64,000 nucleotides of DNA from Nisaea acidiphila (GCF_024662015.1 NZ_CP102480.1:2328501-2392500); one strand, 5' to 3'; numbered from the stretch's first letter, positions 1-8,908 are shown. Translations and numbers: made by a program. Notes: generated by a model not told the origin, from the sequence alone.

Positions 1-156
1 GTGCAGATCGTCACCCTTCTGGTCGGCGACCAGGAATTCGACTCGGCCAAGACCCTGGCGGCCTTCGCGCTCGGTCTGGTGCTGTTCTTCGTTACCCTCG
101 GCCTGAACGTGATCGCCCTCCGGGTGGTCCGGAAATATCGGGAAAAATATGACTGA
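1..156 (+). CDS. pstC: Phosphate ABC transporter permease PstC, C-terminal end (partial)
   Basis: Only the last 51 codons are in the window; the gene starts upstream. The visible end has one hydrophobic membrane segment (about residues 21-41 of the fragment) followed by a basic cytoplasmic tail ending Arg-Glu-Lys-Tyr-Asp. Identity rests mainly on position: the stop codon overlaps the pstA start by 8 nt, the usual pstC-pstA order. PstC pairs with PstA to form the inner-membrane channel of the high-affinity phosphate importer. The fragment is too short for motif evidence. Confidence 0.8.
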   Translation: MQIVTLLVGDQEFDSAKTLAAFALGLVLFFVTLGLNVIALRVVRKYREKYD

Positions 157-1462
157 CGCGATCATGAATTCGAAGCCGAGCACCGAGGTCCGGCGCCCCG
201 TGGCCTCGGAAGAGCGATTGAGGAAACGGTATGCCGCCGAGCGCCGTTTCCGGCTGTACGGCCTCTGCAGCATCTTCGCCGCCGGCCTGATGCTGATATT
301 CCTCGTCGGCAGCATTGCCGGCACCGGCTGGAGTGCCTTCCTGCAGACCTATGTGCAGCTCAGCATCCATTTCGATCCGGAATATCTCGATCCGGCTGGC
401 ACCGGAGACCCGGAACAGCTCCGGACCGCCGATTACGGCGGGCTGATGAAGAAAAACCTGCGCGACAACTTCCCCGAAGTCACCGGCCGGAAGGACAAGC
501 GCAAGCTCTACAACTTCATCTCTCCGAATGCCGGCTTCGATCTGCGCTCCATGCTTATCGAGAACCCGTCTCTGGTCGGCACCACGCAGGATCTCTGGAT
601 CAAGGCTTCCGACGACATCGACATGCTGACCAAGGGCTATGTCGACCGGACTGTCCCTGAGTCCGACCGCCGGGTCACTGACATGGAGCTCGCCTGGTAC
701 GACAAGCTGGACAATGCCGGCAAGGTCAAGAGCAGCTTCAATACGGACTTCTTCCTGAAAGCGGACAGCCGCGAACCTGAGGAAGCGGGCATTCTCGGTG
801 CGGTCACCGGTTCTGCCCTCACCCTTCTGATCACCCTGTTGCTCTCTTTCCCGGTGGGCGTAATGGCCGCGGTCTATCTCGAGGAGTTCGCGCCGAAGAA
901 CAAATGGACCGACCTGATCGAGGTCAACATCAACAACCTCGCCGCAGTTCCCTCCATCGTCTTCGGCCTGCTCGGTCTCGCGATGTTCCTCAACTTCTTC
1001 GGCTTCCCGCGCTCGGCCCCGCTGGTCGGCGGCATGGTGCTGGCGCTGATGACACTGCCGACCATCATTATCGCCGCGCGTTCGGCCCTGAAAGCGGTGC
1101 CGCCGTCGATCCGAGAGGCGGCGTTGGGTCTCGGCGCATCGCCGCTACAGGTCGTGACCCATCACGTGCTGCCGCTGGCGATGCCCGGCATCCTGACCGG
1201 AACCATTATCGGCATGGCCCAGGCCCTCGGCGAAACGGCGCCGCTGCTGATGATCGGCATGATCGCCTTCATCGTCGACGTTCCCGGCGGCTTCACCGAT
1301 CCGGCGACCGTGCTCCCGGTGCAGATCTATCTCTGGGCCGACAGCCCGGAGCGCGCCTTCGTGGAGCGGACCTCGGCCGCGATCATGGTGCTGCTGGCCT
1401 TCCTGATTTTCATGAATTTCGTGGCCGTCTTGCTCCGCAAGAAGTTCGAACGGCGCTGGTAA
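149..1462 (+). CDS. pstA: Phosphate ABC transporter permease PstA, with large periplasmic N-terminal domain
   Basis: 437 aa, much longer than E. coli PstA (about 296 aa). A basic cytoplasmic N-terminus is followed by one membrane segment (about residues 37-58), then about 150 residues of soluble, presumably periplasmic sequence (60-205). This matches the DUF3333-type extension of alphaproteobacterial PstA proteins. The BPD_transp_1 permease core follows from about residue 215 to the end, with the EAA-type cytoplasmic loop seen as [13 protein letters not shown]. The ATG overlaps the pstC stop by 8 nt, and pstB follows after 7 nt, so pstCAB is one operon. It forms half of the phosphate channel in the inner membrane. 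What the extra domain does is not established from sequence. Confidence 0.95.
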   Translation: MTDAIMNSKPSTEVRRPVASEERLRKRYAAERRFRLYGLCSIFAAGLMLIFLVGSIAGTGWSAFLQTYVQLSIHFDPEYLDPAGTGDPEQLRTADYGGLMKKNLRDNFPEVTGRKDKRKLYNFISPNAGFDLRSMLIENPSLVGTTQDLWIKASDDIDMLTKGYVDRTVPESDRRVTDMELAWYDKLDNAGKVKSSFNTDFFLKADSREPEEAGILGAVTGSALTLLITLLLSFPVGVMAAVYLEEFAPKNKWTDLIEVNINNLAAVPSIVFGLLGLAMFLNFFGFPRSAPLVGGMVLALMTLPTIIIAARSALKAVPPSIREAALGLGASPLQVVTHHVLPLAMPGILTGTIIGMAQALGETAPLLMIGMIAFIVDVPGGFTDPATVLPVQIYLWADSPERAFVERTSAAIMVLLAFLIFMNFVAVLLRKKFERRW

Positions 1463-1469
1463 GAACCCG

Positions 1470-2279
1470 ATGAGCGAGAAGTCAAAGATGAGCAAGAAGA
1501 GCGGATCCTCTGCCGCAAGCGCCACGCCCAAGATGAAGGGCGACAAGGTCAAGGTGTTCTACGGCGAAAAGCAGGCGCTGCAGGATGTCGATCTGGAGAT
1601 CAAGCCGAACGAGGTGACGGCGCTGATCGGCCCCTCGGGCTGCGGCAAGTCGACGTTCCTGCGCTGCCTGAACCGGATGAACGATGTGATCGATATCTGC
1701 CGCGTCGAAGGCAAGATCACGCTCGACGACGAGGACATCTACGATAGCGGACTCGATCCGGTGCAGCTGCGCGCCCGGGTCGGCATGGTGTTCCAGAAAC
1801 CGAATCCGTTCCCGAAATCGATCTACGACAACATCGCCTACGGTCCGCGCATTCACGGCACGGCCTCGAGCAAGGCGGAGATCGACGAGATCGTCGAAAC
1901 CAGCCTGACCAAGGCCGGCCTGTTCGAGGAAGTGAAGGACCGCCTGCAGGAGCCCGGCACCGGACTATCCGGCGGCCAGCAGCAGCGTCTCTGCATCGCC
2001 CGCGCGATCGCGGTCAATCCGGAAGTGATCCTGATGGACGAGCCCTGCTCGGCGCTCGACCCGATCGCGACCGCGAAGATCGAGGAACTGATCGACGAGC
2101 TGCGCGAGAACTTCACCATCGTGATCGTCACCCACTCGATGCAGCAGGCCGCGCGCGTGTCCCAGCGCACCGCCTTCTTCCATCTCGGCGAGCTGGTCGA
2201 GGTCGGCGACACCGAGCAGATCTTCACCAACCCGACCGACTCCCGGACCCAGGGTTACATCACCGGACGGTTCGGCTGA
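1470..2279 (+). CDS. pstB: Phosphate ABC transporter ATP-binding protein PstB
   Basis: 269 aa, near the family length (about 257) with a short Lys/Ser-rich N-terminal extension. It shows a full ABC ATPase set: Walker A GPSGCGKS (54-61), Q-loop Gln109, signature LSGGQQQR (166-173), Walker B VILMDE (186-191) and switch His222. The sequence RCLNRMND after Walker A is typical of PstB. It hydrolyses ATP to drive phosphate import through PstC/PstA, and with PhoU takes part in signalling phosphate sufficiency to PhoR. In-frame ATGs at 1488 and 1533 are possible alternative starts; 1470 is favoured because it sits 7 nt after pstA. Confidence 0.97.
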   Translation: MSEKSKMSKKSGSSAASATPKMKGDKVKVFYGEKQALQDVDLEIKPNEVTALIGPSGCGKSTFLRCLNRMNDVIDICRVEGKITLDDEDIYDSGLDPVQLRARVGMVFQKPNPFPKSIYDNIAYGPRIHGTASSKAEIDEIVETSLTKAGLFEEVKDRLQEPGTGLSGGQQQRLCIARAIAVNPEVILMDEPCSALDPIATAKIEELIDELRENFTIVIVTHSMQQAARVSQRTAFFHLGELVEVGDTEQIFTNPTDSRTQGYITGRFG

Positions 2280-2305
2280 TCGGAACCGACAAAGAAAATT
2301 TGCCC

Positions 2306-3019
2306 ATGCCAGTAAACGACCACATCGTCCGCTCTTTCGATGAGGATCTCGAAGCCCTGAAAGCAAAGATCGCCCAGATGGGCGGGCTTGTGGAAGCGCA
2401 GTGCGAATCGGCGGTGCGCGCGGTCAATCGCCGGGATCAGACCCTCGCCCAGCGCGTCAAGACGTCGGACGACCAGATCGATGCCCTCGAGGCGGAGATC
2501 GAAGCGATGAGCCTGCGCTTGCTCGCGTTGCGCCAACCTCTCGGCGGCGATCTCAGGACCGTGGTGGCAAGTCTCAAGATCGTCAGCGATCTCGAACGAA
2601 TCGGCGATTACGCTGCGAATATCGGCAAGCGCGCGATCGTGCTGAGCGGTCTGCCTGAGATCCCGCCGGCCAACGGCATCGTGCGCATCGGCGCCCTTGT
2701 CCAGTCGCTCATCAAGGACGTTCTGGACGCCTACGCGGACGACAATCTCGAACTCGCCGTCGCCGCCTGGCACCGGGACGAGGATATCGACGAGCTCTAT
2801 ACCAGCCTCTTCCGCGAACTCCTCACCTACATGATGGAGGACCCGCGCAACATCACGGCATCGACTCACCTTCTGTTCATTGCCAAGAACCTGGAACGCA
2901 TGGGCGATCACGCGACCAACATCGCCGAAACCGTACATTTCCAGGTCAAGGGCACAAAGATGGAAGCGGACCGCCCGAAAGGCGAGGACGCCAGCTATAT
3001 CGTTGAGATGCCTGAGTAA
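2306..3019 (+). CDS. phoU: Phosphate signalling regulator PhoU
   Basis: 237 aa, the usual PhoU size. It consists of two similar helical repeats; each carries the metal-binding type segment seen as LERIGDYAANIGKRA in the first half and LERMGDHATNIAETV in the second. PhoU connects the Pst transporter to the PhoR kinase and restrains the Pho response when phosphate is plentiful. The frame opens at a TTG (2300), but the ATG at 2306 gives the more usual start. It lies 26 nt after pstB and 26 nt before phoB, so it belongs to the pst operon. Confidence 0.96.
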   Translation: MPVNDHIVRSFDEDLEALKAKIAQMGGLVEAQCESAVRAVNRRDQTLAQRVKTSDDQIDALEAEIEAMSLRLLALRQPLGGDLRTVVASLKIVSDLERIGDYAANIGKRAIVLSGLPEIPPANGIVRIGALVQSLIKDVLDAYADDNLELAVAAWHRDEDIDELYTSLFRELLTYMMEDPRNITASTHLLFIAKNLERMGDHATNIAETVHFQVKGTKMEADRPKGEDASYIVEMPE

Positions 3020-3045
3020 TCGGTAGAATCGAGAGTGGTAATCCG

Positions 3046-3753
3046 ATGAACATGATGAACCCCAAAATCCTCGTGGTAGAGGACGAAGCCCCGATCGTCA
3101 CGCTGCTGCGCTACAATCTGGAACGCGAAGGTTTCGAGGTCCTGGAAGCCGGCGACGGCGAGGAAGCCATCCTGCTGGCAATGGAAAAGGGCCCGGACCT
3201 GATCCTGCTCGACTGGATGCTTCCCCTGCTCTCCGGCGTCGAAGTCTGCCGCCGGCTGCGGCGGACGCCGGAAACCAAAGGCGTTCCGGTGATCATGCTG
3301 ACGGCGCGCGGCGACGAGGGAGACCGGATCCGCGGACTCAATGCCGGTGCCGACGATTACATCACCAAGCCTTTCAGCCCGAGCGAGCTGATCGCCCGGA
3401 TCCGTGCCGTGCTGCGCCGGACCCGTCCGGCGAGCGACGCGGAGACACTGCAGTTCGAGGATCTGGAAATGGATCTGGCCGCCCACAAGGTGCGCCGGAA
3501 CAGCCGCGAGATCCATCTCGGCCCGACCGAGTTCCGCCTGCTGCGCTATTTCCTCGAGCATCCGGGCCGGGTGTTCTCCCGCGAGCAGTTGCTCGACCGG
3601 GTCTGGGGACCGGATATCTATGTCGAGCCGCGCACCGTGGATGTGCATATCCGCCGACTGCGCAAGGCGATCAATATCGACACGGAATCGGATCTGATCC
3701 GCACCGTGCGGTCCGCGGGCTACGCGCTCGACCGGCCGACCGCGCCGGCCTGA
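3046..3753 (+). CDS. phoB: Phosphate regulon response regulator PhoB
   Basis: 235 aa OmpR/PhoB-family regulator. The receiver domain (1-120) has the acidic pair Glu12/Asp13, phospho-acceptor Asp56, Thr86 and Lys108. A winged-helix DNA-binding domain occupies about 130-230. Phosphorylated PhoB binds pho boxes and activates phosphate-scavenging genes. It is the last gene of the visible pst operon; the partner kinase PhoR is not in the window and is probably upstream of pstC. ATGs at 3052 and 3055 are alternative starts. The stop TGA directly abuts the stop of the convergent permease gene, forming TGATCA. Confidence 0.95.
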   Translation: MNMMNPKILVVEDEAPIVTLLRYNLEREGFEVLEAGDGEEAILLAMEKGPDLILLDWMLPLLSGVEVCRRLRRTPETKGVPVIMLTARGDEGDRIRGLNAGADDYITKPFSPSELIARIRAVLRRTRPASDAETLQFEDLEMDLAAHKVRRNSREIHLGPTEFRLLRYFLEHPGRVFSREQLLDRVWGPDIYVEPRTVDVHIRRLRKAINIDTESDLIRTVRSAGYALDRPTAPA

Positions 3754-5070
3754 TCAGGCTTCGGCCCGCACCACCCCGCCGGAGCGCTCCGGCGGGAACA
3801 TCCGCATCAGCACCAGAAGCAGGATCAGTCCCGGCACCGCGATCGCCGTCGAGGCCAGGAAGAAACCGATCCAGCCGATATGATCGGTGATCCACCCGCC
3901 GCCGGAACTGAGCACCGTACGGCCGAAGGCCATGAAGGACGAGAGCAGCGCGTACTGGGTCGCGGTAAAGGCGACATTGGTCAGGCTCGAGAGATAGGCG
4001 ACGAAGGCCGCGGTCCCCATGCCGCCGGTGAAATTCTCCACCCCGATGGTCGCCGTCAGCATCCAGATATCGTGTCCGGCCAGAGCCTGTGCGACGAAGA
4101 TCAGATTTGAAAGCGCCTGCAATACGCCGGAGACAAGCAGGGCTTTCAGCAGACCAAGACGCTTGACCAGCGCCCCTCCGGCGAACAACCCGACAAGCAG
4201 CGCCACCAGTCCGAACAGTTTCGTCACCTGGGCGATCTCGGTCTTGCTGAAGCCGAGATCGATATAGAACGGGTTGGTCAGCGTGCCGAGAAAGGCATCG
4301 CCGAGCTTATAGAGCAGAATGAAGGCGAGAATCAGGACCGCACCGCGCCGGGTCAGAAACTCCGCGAACGGCTCGTAAACGGCGCTCAGCAGCCACTCGT
4401 AGGGCGTCTGAGGCGGCTGGTCCGTCGCCGGACTGTCCCCCGGCTCCGGGCTTGCGAGTGCGCTGAAGACGCCGATCAGGACGAGTGCCGCCATCGAAAG
4501 ATAGGCGAGGAACCAGCCGGCCTGGTCCGCGACGACGAGCGCGCCCGCACCGGCCGCCAGCATGCCGACCCGGTATCCGAGAGTGTAGGCCGCCGCGCCC
4601 GCGCCCTGCTCGTCTTCTCTAAGGGATTCGATCCGGAATGCGTCGACCACGATGTCTTGGCTGGCCGCGCAAAAGCTCACGATGACGGCGAAGAAGGCCA
4701 TCAGCCACGGGGTCGCCACCGGATCGGTCGCGCCCATCAGGACGATCGCCGTCATCAGGGCGAGCTGGGTCACCAGCAGCCAGGCCCGCCGGCGCCCCAG
4801 CATCCGGCCGAGCACGGGCACCGCGAGACGGTCCATCAGCGGCGCCCAGAGGAACTTCAATGTGAACGGCGTGCCGACGAGTGCAAAGACGGCGATGGTT
4901 GTCAGATCGACGCCAGACTCCCGCATCCAGGCGCTCAGCGTCGAGAACGACAGGAGCAGCGGCAGGCCGCTGGAAAAACCGAGCAGGAGCACGACGAGGA
5001 CGCGCCGCTTCAGATAGAGAGCGGCCGTCTCCGCCAGCCAGCCGCGCAAGCCGGCCGCCGCGTCAGCCAA
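3754..5070 (-). CDS. ampG: AmpG-like muropeptide MFS permease
   Basis: 438 aa, strongly hydrophobic along its length, about 12-14 membrane segments. The N-terminus GFSSGLPLLLSFSTLSAW followed by FTLKFLWAPLMDR is characteristic of the AmpG branch of the major facilitator superfamily. AmpG imports anhydro-muropeptides released during cell-wall turnover into the cytoplasm for recycling; some homologues transport other substrates, so the substrate is inferred. The start is a TTG that overlaps the stop of the upstream adenosine-kinase gene by 8 nt, suggesting translational coupling. The 3' end carries a perfect 22-bp palindrome and its stop abuts that of phoB. Confidence 0.85.
   Translation of the reverse strand: MADAAAGLRGWLAETAALYLKRRVLVVLLLGFSSGLPLLLSFSTLSAWMRESGVDLTTIAVFALVGTPFTLKFLWAPLMDRLAVPVLGRMLGRRRAWLLVTQLALMTAIVLMGATDPVATPWLMAFFAVIVSFCAASQDIVVDAFRIESLREDEQGAGAAAYTLGYRVGMLAAGAGALVVADQAGWFLAYLSMAALVLIGVFSALASPEPGDSPATDQPPQTPYEWLLSAVYEPFAEFLTRRGAVLILAFILLYKLGDAFLGTLTNPFYIDLGFSKTEIAQVTKLFGLVALLVGLFAGGALVKRLGLLKALLVSGVLQALSNLIFVAQALAGHDIWMLTATIGVENFTGGMGTAAFVAYLSSLTNVAFTATQYALLSSFMAFGRTVLSSGGGWITDHIGWIGFFLASTAIAVPGLILLLVLMRMFPPERSGGVVRAEA
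3775..3796. repeat. Perfect 22-bp palindrome at the phoB/ampG convergent 3' ends
   Basis: An 11-bp arm (CCCGCCGGAGC) is followed at once by its exact complement. It lies inside the last codons of the AmpG-like gene and 21 nt beyond the phoB stop. A hairpin here could help end or stabilise transcripts on either strand, but there is no T-run, so it is not a standard intrinsic terminator. It may be only codon usage of Pro-Glu-Arg-Ser-Gly-Gly. Confidence 0.6.
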
Positions 5071-6055
5071 GCCGCGCCGCCAGAAGCTCTTTCAGGTCGG
5101 CCTCGGGACGGGCGCCGTAATGCGAGATCACCTCGGCGGCGGCGACGCTGCCGGCCCGGCCCCAGTCGGCCGGCGCCATATCCTGGGTATAACCGTAGAG
5201 GAAGCCCGCCGCGTAGAGATCGCCGGCGCCCGTGGTATCGACTACCTGTTCCACCGGATCCGCATCGATCACATGAACCTCGTCCTTGTGCAGCACAAGG
5301 GAACCCTTGGGACCGCGCGTCACGCCGGCGGACTCGCAGCTCCAGCGCAGCTTCTGCAGCGCATCGTCGAAATCCTCGGTCTGGTAGAGCGACAGCAGCT
5401 CCTGCTCGTTGGCGAACAGGATGTCGATATGGTGGTCGACCAGTTCCATGAAGGCGTCGCGGTGCCGGTCGACGCAGAACGGGTCCGAGAGGGTCAGAGA
5501 GACCTTGCCGCCGCTCGCATGGGTCTGCTTCGCGGCCTCGACAAAGGCTTTCTTCGCTTCCGGCGGATCGAACAGGTAGCCTTCGAGATAGACCACCTTG
5601 CTGGCGGCGATCCTGTCCTTGTCGATATCCTGCGGGCCGAGCTGCACGCAGGCGCCGAGGAAGGTGTTCATGCTGCGCTGCGCGTCCGGCGTCACCAGGA
5701 TGAGGCTGCGCGCGGTCGGCGGACCGTCGAGGGTCGGCGGGGTCTCGAAGCTGACGCCCATCGCCGTGATGTCGTGCCGGAAGACCTTGCCGAGCGTGTC
5801 GTCATGGACCTTGCCGATATAGGCGGTGGCGCCGCCCAGGGCTGCGATCCCGGCGGCGGTGTTCCCTGCCGATCCGCCGGACATCTCGATCCCGGGGCCC
5901 ATCTTGCCGTAGAGCGTCTCCGCGCGATCCGCGTCGATCAGGTTCATTGCGCCTTTCTCGATGCCGTTCTCTGTAAGAAACGCGTCATCGGCACGAGTGA
6001 TGACGTCGACAATGGCGTTTCCGATGCAGGTAACGTCGAGGGACTTGGCTGACAT
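5063..6055 (-). CDS. PfkB-family adenosine kinase
   Basis: 330 aa ribokinase/PfkB-fold sugar kinase. It shows the glycine-rich substrate motif MSGGSAGNTAAG (about 58-69) and the catalytic anion-hole motif DTTGAGD (273-279), whose Asp is the base. The N-terminal sequence and overall layout match the alphaproteobacterial group annotated as adenosine kinase (adenosine + ATP to AMP + ADP, purine salvage); other PfkB substrates cannot be excluded. The start ATG is clear. The stop overlaps the TTG start of the AmpG-like permease, so the two are probably co-translated. Confidence 0.88.
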   Translation of the reverse strand: MSAKSLDVTCIGNAIVDVITRADDAFLTENGIEKGAMNLIDADRAETLYGKMGPGIEMSGGSAGNTAAGIAALGGATAYIGKVHDDTLGKVFRHDITAMGVSFETPPTLDGPPTARSLILVTPDAQRSMNTFLGACVQLGPQDIDKDRIAASKVVYLEGYLFDPPEAKKAFVEAAKQTHASGGKVSLTLSDPFCVDRHRDAFMELVDHHIDILFANEQELLSLYQTEDFDDALQKLRWSCESAGVTRGPKGSLVLHKDEVHVIDADPVEQVVDTTGAGDLYAAGFLYGYTQDMAPADWGRAGSVAAAEVISHYGARPEADLKELLAARLG

Positions 6056-6282
6056 GCGCGGGCGGCTCCCGAAAGCAGGGTGAGGGACTGGATCGCGGAA
6101 CTTCCGTCCGCCTGAATTCGGCCGACAAGGTACTGGAGCGACGATGGCATTGGAAGACGCTTCACCCGAGAAGCCTTGTACTCACCAGGGCACTGTGCTC
6201 TTAGAGGCACGAAATGCTTGGTCCCCGCGCACGCAACCCCATCTATTCCGTCGCGGTTCGGACAGAAGAGAAGAGAGGATCG

Positions 6283-6951
6283 ATGTTTTCAGCCCTGACG
6301 GCCACTCTCGGCCAGCTATCCGATCCACGCTTGCGCAATCCCATAATCCTCAGCGTCATCGGCTCGCTCGCGACCATCTTTCTGTTAGGCGCGGCGGTCT
6401 GGTTCGTGCTCGACTTCTTCGCCTTTTTCGGCGGCTGGCTCGACGAACTCGCGGCCTGGGTCGCGAGCCTGATCGTCGTCATCCTAGGCCTTGTTTTTTT
6501 CCCCGGTGCGTCAAACGCGATATCGAGCCTGTTCCTCGACTCCGTCTCCGGCGCGGTCGAAGCCAAACATTACCCGACGCTTGGCCCGGCACGGCCGCAA
6601 CCGCTGAGCGAGGCCATCCTTGAGGGCCTGCGCTTCCTCGCGATCACCGTTGCCGTCAACATTTTGTTGCTGCCCGTCTATCTCCTCGTACCGGGGCTCA
6701 ATATCGTCATCTTCTATGGGGCAAACGGCTATCTGCTCGGCCGAGAATTCTTCGAGATGGTGGCGATGCGGCGGATGGAACCGGCGGAGGCGAAAGCACT
6801 CCGAAAACGCAAATCCGGCGCCGTCTTCATCAGCGGCGTATTGATCGCGGCGATCATGACCATCCCGATCCTCAACCTTGCCGGACCGGTTATTGCGACC
6901 GCTTTTATGCTCCATCGTTTCGAATACTTGCGGAACGACATGAAGAAATGA
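6283..6951 (+). CDS. EI24 (CysZ-like) domain integral membrane protein
   Basis: 222 aa from the ATG at 6283, chosen because GAAGAGAGGA lies just upstream; the frame extends to 6214. It has about four to five hydrophobic segments (about 22-45, 55-78, 120-145, 180-205) and the loop YGANGYLLGREFFE, typical of EI24/CysZ family proteins where it reads as Asn-Gly-Tyr-Leu-x-Gly-Arg-Glu. CysZ of enterobacteria is a sulfate permease; no cysteine-biosynthesis gene lies nearby, so transport of sulfate is not claimed. It is divergent from the adenosine kinase and precedes the bactofilin by 68 nt. Confidence 0.8.
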   Translation: MFSALTATLGQLSDPRLRNPIILSVIGSLATIFLLGAAVWFVLDFFAFFGGWLDELAAWVASLIVVILGLVFFPGASNAISSLFLDSVSGAVEAKHYPTLGPARPQPLSEAILEGLRFLAITVAVNILLLPVYLLVPGLNIVIFYGANGYLLGREFFEMVAMRRMEPAEAKALRKRKSGAVFISGVLIAAIMTIPILNLAGPVIATAFMLHRFEYLRNDMKK

Positions 6952-7019
6952 TAATAAACCATTGAGTATTAAGGTCGATGACCTGAAATTCCTGCAAAAA
7001 CATATGAGTTGACGATCAG

Positions 7020-7640
7020 ATGTTTCGGCGTAAAAAATCCGGCTCCGAGGCTACGACCGGCAGCAGCGGAGCAACCAATCCCGGCGCGAACGCAGCTATG
7101 CCTCGCGCGGAGGACCGCTTGGAACCGGCGGCGCCGTCCTTCACAGGGGTCAAAGCAGACAAGCCGGACGGGGAGTCCATCATGCAGCCGAGCAAACCTT
7201 CCTCATCCGGTTTCGTCCCGGAAATCCCGCGCAGGACCCTCGATCTGCCTGGCGCGCAAAGCCGGCGGGCCGCAGCGCCGCGCGGCGGCGAAGCCAAGAA
7301 ACTGACCGTCGGTCCGGAGATCTCGCTGACCGGCGAAATCACCGCCTGCGACTCTCTCGTCGTCGAGGGCAATGTCGATGCGACGCTGGAAAACAGCCGC
7401 CATCTGGAGGTGACCGAATCCGGCCGCTTCAAGGGCAAGGTGATCATCGATGAAGCCGTCATCGGCGGAAAATTCGAAGGCACCCTGACGGTGCGCGACA
7501 CACTCACCGTCCGCAGCACCGGCCATGTGACAGGGTCGGTCCGCTTCGGCAGGCTCGAAGTCGAGCTCGGCGGCAGGATCGAGGGCGACATCTCGGTTTT
7601 CAAGGAAAGCGACAGCTCGGGACCCGCAGCCGCGGAGTGA
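7020..7640 (+). CDS. Bactofilin (polymer-forming cytoskeletal protein)
   Basis: 206 aa. About 95 residues of Pro/Ser/Ala-rich, disordered-looking N-terminus are followed by the bactofilin (DUF583) beta-helix core (about 97-200): ISLTGEITACDSLVVEGNV, then repeating short strands with conserved Gly, ending LEVELGGRIEGDIS. Bactofilins assemble into non-nucleotide filaments, usually membrane-associated, that localise cell-wall or morphogenesis enzymes. The long N-terminal arm is unusual in length and could be a partner-binding region. The next gene, a small lipoprotein, begins 10 nt after the stop, so the two are likely cotranscribed. Confidence 0.92.
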   Translation: MFRRKKSGSEATTGSSGATNPGANAAMPRAEDRLEPAAPSFTGVKADKPDGESIMQPSKPSSSGFVPEIPRRTLDLPGAQSRRAAAPRGGEAKKLTVGPEISLTGEITACDSLVVEGNVDATLENSRHLEVTESGRFKGKVIIDEAVIGGKFEGTLTVRDTLTVRSTGHVTGSVRFGRLEVELGGRIEGDISVFKESDSSGPAAAE

Positions 7641-7650
7641 TGAGGTTCCC

Positions 7651-8115
7651 GTGCGTTTCGTTCCGACCATCCTGATTGCCGCCGCGCTATATGGCTGCGG
7701 CGGCGAAGTGCAGAAAGCCTCCGAAACGGGCCGGGCCGAACAGACGGCCGCGGTGAGCCCCGCGCCGGCGGCTGCCGAGCCGGCCGAAACGGCCAGGCGG
7801 AATGAACCGGTCGCGCCGGAGAAGCCGAAACGCTTCAGCCAGGCGGAACGCGATCCGAGCCGGCTGCTCGACCTGCATCAGGCGGATCTTTCCGTCATTC
7901 TCGGCGAACCGTCCTTCATTCGCCGGGACATGTCGGCGGAAGTCTGGCAATACCGGACGGAAGCCTGCGTGCTCGACCTGTTTCTCTACGAGCTCGACCG
8001 GGGCTATGCGGTCACTTACTACGAGTTCCGTGCGCGCAGGGACACCGATGTGGCGCGCGACGAATGCTTCGTGACACTGCTCCGTCAGGGCATCTCACGC
8101 GCCGCGCAGAGCTGA
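7651..8115 (+). CDS. Small putative lipoprotein downstream of bactofilin
   Basis: 154 aa from a GTG start. A short hydrophobic leader ends in Leu-Tyr-Gly-Cys (Cys17), a lipobox-like site although Tyr at -2 is uncommon. An Ala/Glu/Pro-rich linker (about 25-60) leads to a compact C-terminal domain with WQYRTEACVLDLFLY and a second Cys near the end (ARDECFV), so a disulphide is possible. I do not recognise an experimentally characterised family; WQYR-x-C-x-L-D-LFLY resembles small outer-membrane lipoproteins of alphaproteobacteria. The 10-nt spacing suggests a role beside the bactofilin, possibly an envelope partner; this is inference. Confidence 0.75.
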   Translation: MRFVPTILIAAALYGCGGEVQKASETGRAEQTAAVSPAPAAAEPAETARRNEPVAPEKPKRFSQAERDPSRLLDLHQADLSVILGEPSFIRRDMSAEVWQYRTEACVLDLFLYELDRGYAVTYYEFRARRDTDVARDECFVTLLRQGISRAAQS

Positions 8116-8138
8116 CCCGCCCGGACCGTGGGCAAGCC

Positions 8139-8792
8139 CTAGGCCGGCTCGACCGTCTTGTCCTTGAAATTGCAGAGATCGCTGACCGGACAGACCGGGC
8201 AAGCGGGCTTGCGCGCCTTGCAGATATAGCGGCCATGCAGGATCAGCCAGTGATGGGCATGGAGCAACCACTTCTCCGGGATCCGCTTCTCCAGCGCCTT
8301 CTCGACCGCGAGCGGGGTCTTGCCCGGCGCCATGCCGGTTCGGTTCGAAACCCGGAAGAGATGGGTGTCGACCGCAATGGTCGGCTGTCCGAAGGCGATG
8401 TTGAGCACGACATTGGCGGTCTTGCGTCCGACGCCGGGAAGTTGCTCCAGCGTCTCGCGGTCCTCCGGAACCCGGCTCTCATGCTCGCGGATCAGGATCT
8501 CGGAGAGAGCGATGACGTTTTTCGCCTTCGAATTGAAGAGGCCGATGGTCTTGATGTAGTCCCGCACCTTCTCGAGCCCGAGCGCGACCATCTTCTCCGG
8601 CGTGTCGGCAACCTTGAAAAGCGGACCCGTCGCCTTGTTCACCCCGACATCGGTCGCCTGCGCCGACAGAACCACGGCCACCAGGAGGGTATAGGGATTG
8701 ACGTAGTCCAGCTCCCCCACCGGCTCCGGATCGCGGTCGCTCAGCCGCTGGAAAAAGGCATCTACCGCCGCGTTGGTCATTCGTTTGGCCAT
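8139..8792 (-). CDS. nth: Endonuclease III (DNA glycosylase/AP lyase)
   Basis: 217 aa, matching E. coli Nth (211). The frame continues upstream to 9044, but the ATG at 8792 has a strong upstream GAGGAGAG and starts the conserved domain. The helix-hairpin-helix LPGVGRKTANVV carries catalytic Lys124; catalytic Asp142 lies in VDTHLFRVSNR. The [4Fe-4S] site Cys191-X6-Cys-X2-Cys-X5-Cys207 is complete. It removes oxidised pyrimidines in base excision repair. Its stop converges on the lipoprotein gene; the DUF2244 gene is divergent. Confidence 0.97.
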   Translation of the reverse strand: MAKRMTNAAVDAFFQRLSDRDPEPVGELDYVNPYTLLVAVVLSAQATDVGVNKATGPLFKVADTPEKMVALGLEKVRDYIKTIGLFNSKAKNVIALSEILIREHESRVPEDRETLEQLPGVGRKTANVVLNIAFGQPTIAVDTHLFRVSNRTGMAPGKTPLAVEKALEKRIPEKWLLHAHHWLILHGRYICKARKPACPVCPVSDLCNFKDKTVEPA

Positions 8793-8908
8793 GTGCCAGC
8801 ACTCTCCTCGGCAAACCGCCGCGCTTTCTTGTCTATTGCCTTTGGTGCGCGGCGGCCACAGGTTAAAGCCTTCGGAAATCGCCATGCAACAGAGCCGGAC
8901 GCGACAGA

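Noticed and set aside
6144-6623. Plus-strand frame of 159 codons overlapping the EI24 gene start
   Set aside because: Its second half is out of frame with a clear membrane-protein gene and is Arg/Pro-rich, typical of a shadow.
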